A stretch of DNA of 64,000 nucleotides, taken from the NCBI RefSeq assembly GCF_019352895.1, contig NZ_JAAAFX010000004.1, positions 1,222,981 to 1,286,980 of the forward strand. Direction: 5' to 3'. The notes beneath the pieces are model-generated. The model did no database searches and had not been told where the DNA came from. It worked only from the letters and a program-made list of their open reading frames with translations. This document shows, in pieces, positions 60,881 to 64,000 of the stretch. Position numbers and translations under genes: made by a program. The DNA comes from Variovorax boronicumulans (lineage in GTDB: Bacteria > Pseudomonadota > Gammaproteobacteria > Burkholderiales > Burkholderiaceae_C). Numbering within the stretch: position 1 is the stretch's first letter; each line of letters begins with the position of its first letter.

Positions 60881-61727
60881 ACTCGACGCACCGGTGCACG
60901 TGGTCGAGACGCTCGGCGCGCTCGACGGCGAGACGCTGGCGATGCTCGACGCGCTGGTGGTGCAGAGCGGCTGGAACCAGACCACCGAGGACTGGGCGCT
61001 GTTCTCGCAGCAGGGCACGCTGTTCGCGGTGCGCAATGGCGAGGGCCACGACGGCCGCATCGTCGCCAGCGGCGCGGTGCTGCCGATGGGCGACACCGGC
61101 GCCTGGATCAGCATGATCCTGGTCGCGCCCGCGCTGCGCGGCCAGGGCCTGGGCCGTACGGTCTTCGAGCAATGCCTGCGCGAGGTGCGGCGTCAGGGCC
61201 GCGTCGCGCTGCTCGACGCCACGCCTGCGGGCGAGCGGCTCTATGCGCAGTACGGCTTCACGCCGCTGTGGCGCCTCACGCGCTGGCAGCGCCCCGCCAC
61301 CGCGCCGACCGCAGCACTCGCCCGACAGGAACCGGCCGGCCTCGCGCATCTGGCCGCCCTCGACGCCGAGGCCCTGGGCTTGGCGCGCGGCCCCGTGCTC
61401 GCGCACCTGGCCGGACGCGCGGGCTCGCGCCTGCAGCGCCATGCGCAGGGCTTCGCGATCGTGCGCGCCGGCCGCATCGCCCACCAGATCGGCCCGCTGA
61501 TCGCGACCGACGAGGCCGCCGCCGCGCGGCTGCTGGCCGAGCTTGTCGAGGGCACGCCCGGCCCGTTGATGGTCGACGTGCCCGACATGCGCGCGCTGCT
61601 GCGCGAGCAGCTCGCCGCCGCCGGCTTCACGCCGCAGCGCGGCTTCGTGCGCATGGCCCTGGGCGAACCCGTGCCCCATGGCCAGACCGCCTTCCTCCAC
61701 GCCATCGCCGGCCCCGAGTACGGCTGA
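60867..61727 (+). CDS. GNAT family N-acetyltransferase, two-domain
   Basis: 286 residues. The N-terminal GNAT core has the acetyl-CoA motif VAPALRGQGLGRTVFEQCL (about 91-109, RGxGLG). The C-terminal half contains a second, weaker GNAT-like part (GPLMVDVPDMRALLREQLAAAGFTPQRGFVRMALG), as in DUF1248-type tandem acetyltransferases. Its substrate is probably an amine or polyol made by the pathway. It overlaps the epimerase by 14 bp; the aldolase starts 28 bp downstream. Confidence 0.87.
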   Translation: MASTELDAPVHVVETLGALDGETLAMLDALVVQSGWNQTTEDWALFSQQGTLFAVRNGEGHDGRIVASGAVLPMGDTGAWISMILVAPALRGQGLGRTVFEQCLREVRRQGRVALLDATPAGERLYAQYGFTPLWRLTRWQRPATAPTAALARQEPAGLAHLAALDAEALGLARGPVLAHLAGRAGSRLQRHAQGFAIVRAGRIAHQIGPLIATDEAAAARLLAELVEGTPGPLMVDVPDMRALLREQLAAAGFTPQRGFVRMALGEPVPHGQTAFLHAIAGPEYG

Positions 61728-61755
61728 GCGCCCCTACACTTTTCCAGGAGTTTCG

Positions 61756-62823
61756 ATGGCCTTGCAACGATCCGATCTTCCCGCCGACGTGCTGGCGCTG
61801 CTGGCGCAGGGCACGGTGATTCCGGCCCACCCGCTGGCGCTCGACGCCGACCGCCAATTCGACCGCCGCCGCCAGCGCGCGCTCACCCGCTACTACACCG
61901 ACGCCGGCGCGGGCGGCCTGGCCGTGGGCGTGCACACCACCCAGTTCAGCATCCGCGAACGCGGCCTCTACGAGACGGTGCTGCGCGCCGCGGCCGAAGA
62001 CCGCGCCGCCTGGACCGACCGCCCCATGGCCATGGTCGCCGGCCTGTGCGGCCCCACCGCCCAGGCGCGCGCCGAAGCGCGGACGGCCGTCGGCCTGGGC
62101 TACCACGCGGGCCTGCTGAGCCTCGCGGCCGTGGCCTCGGCCTCGGAGGACGAACTGATCGCCCATTGCGAAGCGGTGGCACAGGAGATCCCGCTGATCG
62201 GCTTCTACCTGCAGACCGTGGTCGGCGGCCCGATCCTGTCGAGCGACTTCTGGCGCCGCTTCGCGCTGATCCCCAACGTGCTGGCGATCAAGGTCGCGCC
62301 CTTCAACCGCTACCGCACCATCGACGTGGTGCGCGGCGTGGTCGATGCGCGGGCCGAGGAGCGCGTCTTCCTCTACACCGGCAACGACGACCACATCGTG
62401 CTCGACCTCGCCCTGCCCTTCAGCGCGATGCGCGACGGCGCCCAGGTGCAGGTGCGCTTCCGCGGCGGCCTGCTGGGCCACTGGTCGGTCTGGACCGCGA
62501 GCGCGGTGCAGCAGCTGGCGCAGATCAAGGCCGAGATCGCGGCGCAGGGCGGCGCACTGAGCCCGGCGCTGCTTGCGCTCGATTCGCGCGTGACCGACTG
62601 CAATGCGGCCTTCTTCGACGTGAAGAACAACTTCCACGGCTGCATCGCCGGCTGCCATGAAGTGCTGCGGCGCCAGGGCCTGCTCGATGGCATCTGGTGC
62701 CTGGACCCGGCCGAGGGCATGGGCGCGGGCCAGAGCGAAGAGATCGATCGCGTCTACCGCCTGCACGGCGACCTGGCCGACGACGCCTTCGTGCGCGACA
62801 ACCTGGCACGGTGGCTGGCATGA
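61756..62823 (+). CDS. Dihydrodipicolinate synthase/N-acetylneuraminate lyase family aldolase
   Basis: 355 residues from ATG 61756 (CAGGAG ribosome site). The Schiff-base Lys179 (NVLAIKVAPFNRY) and the Tyr151 (IGFYLQTVVGG) are 28 residues apart, as Tyr133/Lys161 in DapA. The family forms or cleaves C-C bonds of pyruvate-based sugars or amino acids. The N-terminal loop has VIPAHPLALD in place of the common T-P-F. It overlaps the ATPase gene by 4 bp. The context points to a catabolic aldolase rather than lysine synthesis. Confidence 0.88.
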   Translation: MALQRSDLPADVLALLAQGTVIPAHPLALDADRQFDRRRQRALTRYYTDAGAGGLAVGVHTTQFSIRERGLYETVLRAAAEDRAAWTDRPMAMVAGLCGPTAQARAEARTAVGLGYHAGLLSLAAVASASEDELIAHCEAVAQEIPLIGFYLQTVVGGPILSSDFWRRFALIPNVLAIKVAPFNRYRTIDVVRGVVDARAEERVFLYTGNDDHIVLDLALPFSAMRDGAQVQVRFRGGLLGHWSVWTASAVQQLAQIKAEIAAQGGALSPALLALDSRVTDCNAAFFDVKNNFHGCIAGCHEVLRRQGLLDGIWCLDPAEGMGAGQSEEIDRVYRLHGDLADDAFVRDNLARWLA

Positions 62824-63635
62824 GCGCCGTCCTGCGCGAGCGCGTCGCGACCGGCGCACCGCTGATCCGCATGCAGCAGCTGCGCAAGGTCTACCGCAAG
62901 AAGCAGGCGGGCGGCAGGACCGAGGAGTTCCTCGCGGTCTCCGACGTGTCGATGGACATCCACGAGGGCGACATGGTGTCGCTGGTCGGGCCCTCGGGCT
63001 GCGGCAAGTCGACCCTGCTCAAGATCCTGTCGGGGCTGCACGGCCACGACGGCGGCACGCTGCAGATCGGCGGTGGCGCCGGCGGCGCGCCCTTCAACGC
63101 GGGCCGCGACGTGGGCATGGTGTTCCAGCAGCCGGTGCTGCTCAAGTGGCGCACCATCCTCGAGAACGTGATGCTGCCTGCGGACATCCTGGGGCTGGAC
63201 CGCAAGAAGGCCCGGGTGCGCGCGCACGAACTGCTGGAGATGGTGGGCCTCACCGGCTTCGCCGACAAGCTGCCCTACGAACTCTCGGGCGGCATGCAGC
63301 AGCGCGCGGCGATCGCGCGGGCGCTGATCCACGACCCGAAGCTGGTGCTGATGGACGAGCCCTTCGGCGCGCTCGACGCGCTGACGCGTGAGAAGATGAA
63401 CCTCGAGATGCTGCGCATCTGGGAAGAGACGGGCAAGACCTTCGTGGTCGTGACCCACAGCATCCAGGAGGCCGTGTTCCTGGGCACGCACTGCGCCGTG
63501 CTCACGGCCGGCCCGGCACGCATGGCCGACTTCTTCCCCATCGACCTGCCCGCGCCGCGCCGGCTGCACCTCAAGACCAGTCCGGCCTTCGGCGACTATG
63601 TGCGGCGGGTGTACGACCTGCTGGGCGTGGAATAA
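62820..63635 (+). CDS. ABC transporter ATP-binding protein (SsuB/TauB type)
   Basis: 271 residues. Walker A GPSGCGKST (about 58-66), Q-loop VFQQPVLLKW, signature LSGGMQQRAAIARAL, Walker B VLMDEPFGALDA and H-loop VVTHSIQEAVF. It energises uptake with the permease at 58983-59816 and the receptor at 57084-58079. It is the last gene of the operon; the next sequence is the tandem repeat. Confidence 0.93.
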   Translation: MSAVLRERVATGAPLIRMQQLRKVYRKKQAGGRTEEFLAVSDVSMDIHEGDMVSLVGPSGCGKSTLLKILSGLHGHDGGTLQIGGGAGGAPFNAGRDVGMVFQQPVLLKWRTILENVMLPADILGLDRKKARVRAHELLEMVGLTGFADKLPYELSGGMQQRAAIARALIHDPKLVLMDEPFGALDALTREKMNLEMLRIWEETGKTFVVVTHSIQEAVFLGTHCAVLTAGPARMADFFPIDLPAPRRLHLKTSPAFGDYVRRVYDLLGVE

Positions 63636-63649
63636 CGACGCTGCCGATC

Positions 63650-64000
63650 GGAGCTTGGAGAAGTCGGGCTTCTGTTTCTGACAAAAGCCGGCTCGCGCCG
63701 CTTCGCGGCCATGCCTCTGACGAGGCATCGATTTCAGACCTTGCTGAAATCGGGCTTGCGCTTTTGTCGAAAGCTTGCGCGCGCCGCTTCGCGGCCATGC
63801 CTCTGGCGAGGCATCGATTTCAGACCTTGCTGAAATCGGGCTTGCGCTTTTGTCGAAAGCTTGCTCGCGCCGCTTCGCGGCCATGCCTCTGGCGAGGCAT
63901 CGATTTCAGACCTTGCTGAAATCGGGCTTGCGCTTTTGTCGAAAGCTTGCGCGCGCCGCTTCGCGGCCATGCCTCTGGCGAGGCATCGATTTCAGACCTT
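63650..64000. repeat. 86-bp tandem hairpin repeat, about four units, running off the window
   Basis: From about 63684 the sequence repeats with a period of 86 bp: ATGCCTCTGG-type landmarks fall at 63711, 63797, 63883 and 63969. Copies are nearly identical (TCTGA/TCTGG, GCGCG/GCTCG variants); a diverged first unit starts near 63650. Each unit holds four inverted repeats: GCTTTTGTCGAAAGC, GCCGCTTCGCGGC, ATGCCTCTGGCGAGGCAT and GATTTCAGACCTTGCTGAAATC. Units fill the whole period, leaving no spacer, so it is not a CRISPR. Short Arg/Ala-rich readings through it are not genes. Confidence 0.9.

Noticed and set aside
63571..63970. Repeated small proteins of about 75-80 residues (MAAKRRAQAFDK type) in the 86-bp array
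   Set aside because: The period is not a multiple of three, so frames shift between units; they are by-products of a structured repeat.
63650..64000. CRISPR array
   Set aside because: Units are contiguous and identical over their whole length, with no unique spacers and no cas genes.

Overview
The window is one contiguous piece of a GC-rich bacterial chromosome. Gene content points to a betaproteobacterium of the Burkholderiales, most likely Comamonadaceae close to Variovorax: two TRAP transporters, a Bug-type periplasmic receptor, a GltIJKL amino-acid ABC system, ProQ, a class A RNase P RNA and many short regulator-transporter units. This assignment rests on gene families and composition only; no 16S gene is present.

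Layout. 0-11.5 kb is ordinary chromosome: a TRAP/hydroxyacid-oxidase/Bug carboxylate operon, a hydroxyisobutyrate-dehydrogenase-like enzyme, a lipoprotein, LysE and CorA transporters, an outer membrane protein, a NUDIX-metallo-beta-lactamase fusion and an S4/RluF-like protein. 11.5-21.8 kb is an accessory island with visibly lower GC and different codon use, no integrase and no tRNA at its edge. 21.8-25.6 kb is an iron-type signalling unit (Fur-like box, a single-polypeptide ECF sigma/FecR fusion, a TonB-dependent receptor). 25.7-45 kb is housekeeping: rnpB, AraC/EamA, cysK, MFS/TetR, MerR/carotenoid oxygenase, a COG2509-type flavoprotein, a VUT transporter, flavin reductase, ProQ, HtpX, a pyrC operon and a second TRAP system. 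45-51.5 kb holds Rnk, GltIJKL, a LysR regulator and a hydroxyacid dehydrogenase. 51.7-54.6 kb is a three-gene accessory operon that may encode an effector with a lipoprotein partner. 54.7-63.6 kb contains an Atm1-type exporter, a thioesterase and a TetR-controlled ABC/epimerase/GNAT/aldolase operon. The window ends in an 86-bp tandem repeat made of small hairpins.

The main discovery candidate is the island at about 11.85-20.53 kb. It combines a metallophosphoesterase, a MazG-like protein with a conserved C-terminal extension, a helical protein of the 5-hmdU-DNA-kinase/thymine-pyrophosphorylase superfamily (DNA base hypermodification), a 4'-phosphopantetheinyl transferase, a 118-residue protein whose pattern resembles an acyl/peptidyl carrier protein with a D-S attachment site, an XRE regulator, an ImmA/IrrE metallopeptidase, a papain-like protein and a thymidylate-synthase-like enzyme. 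The last five genes form a tight operon preceded by a promoter carrying two 17-bp operator copies three helical turns apart. My hypothesis is a carrier-protein-dependent nucleotide or DNA base modification system (or a defence system using such a nucleotide), switched on by ImmA cleavage of the XRE repressor. A degenerate IS3-family element and a truncated STAND-NTPase-like fragment flank it.
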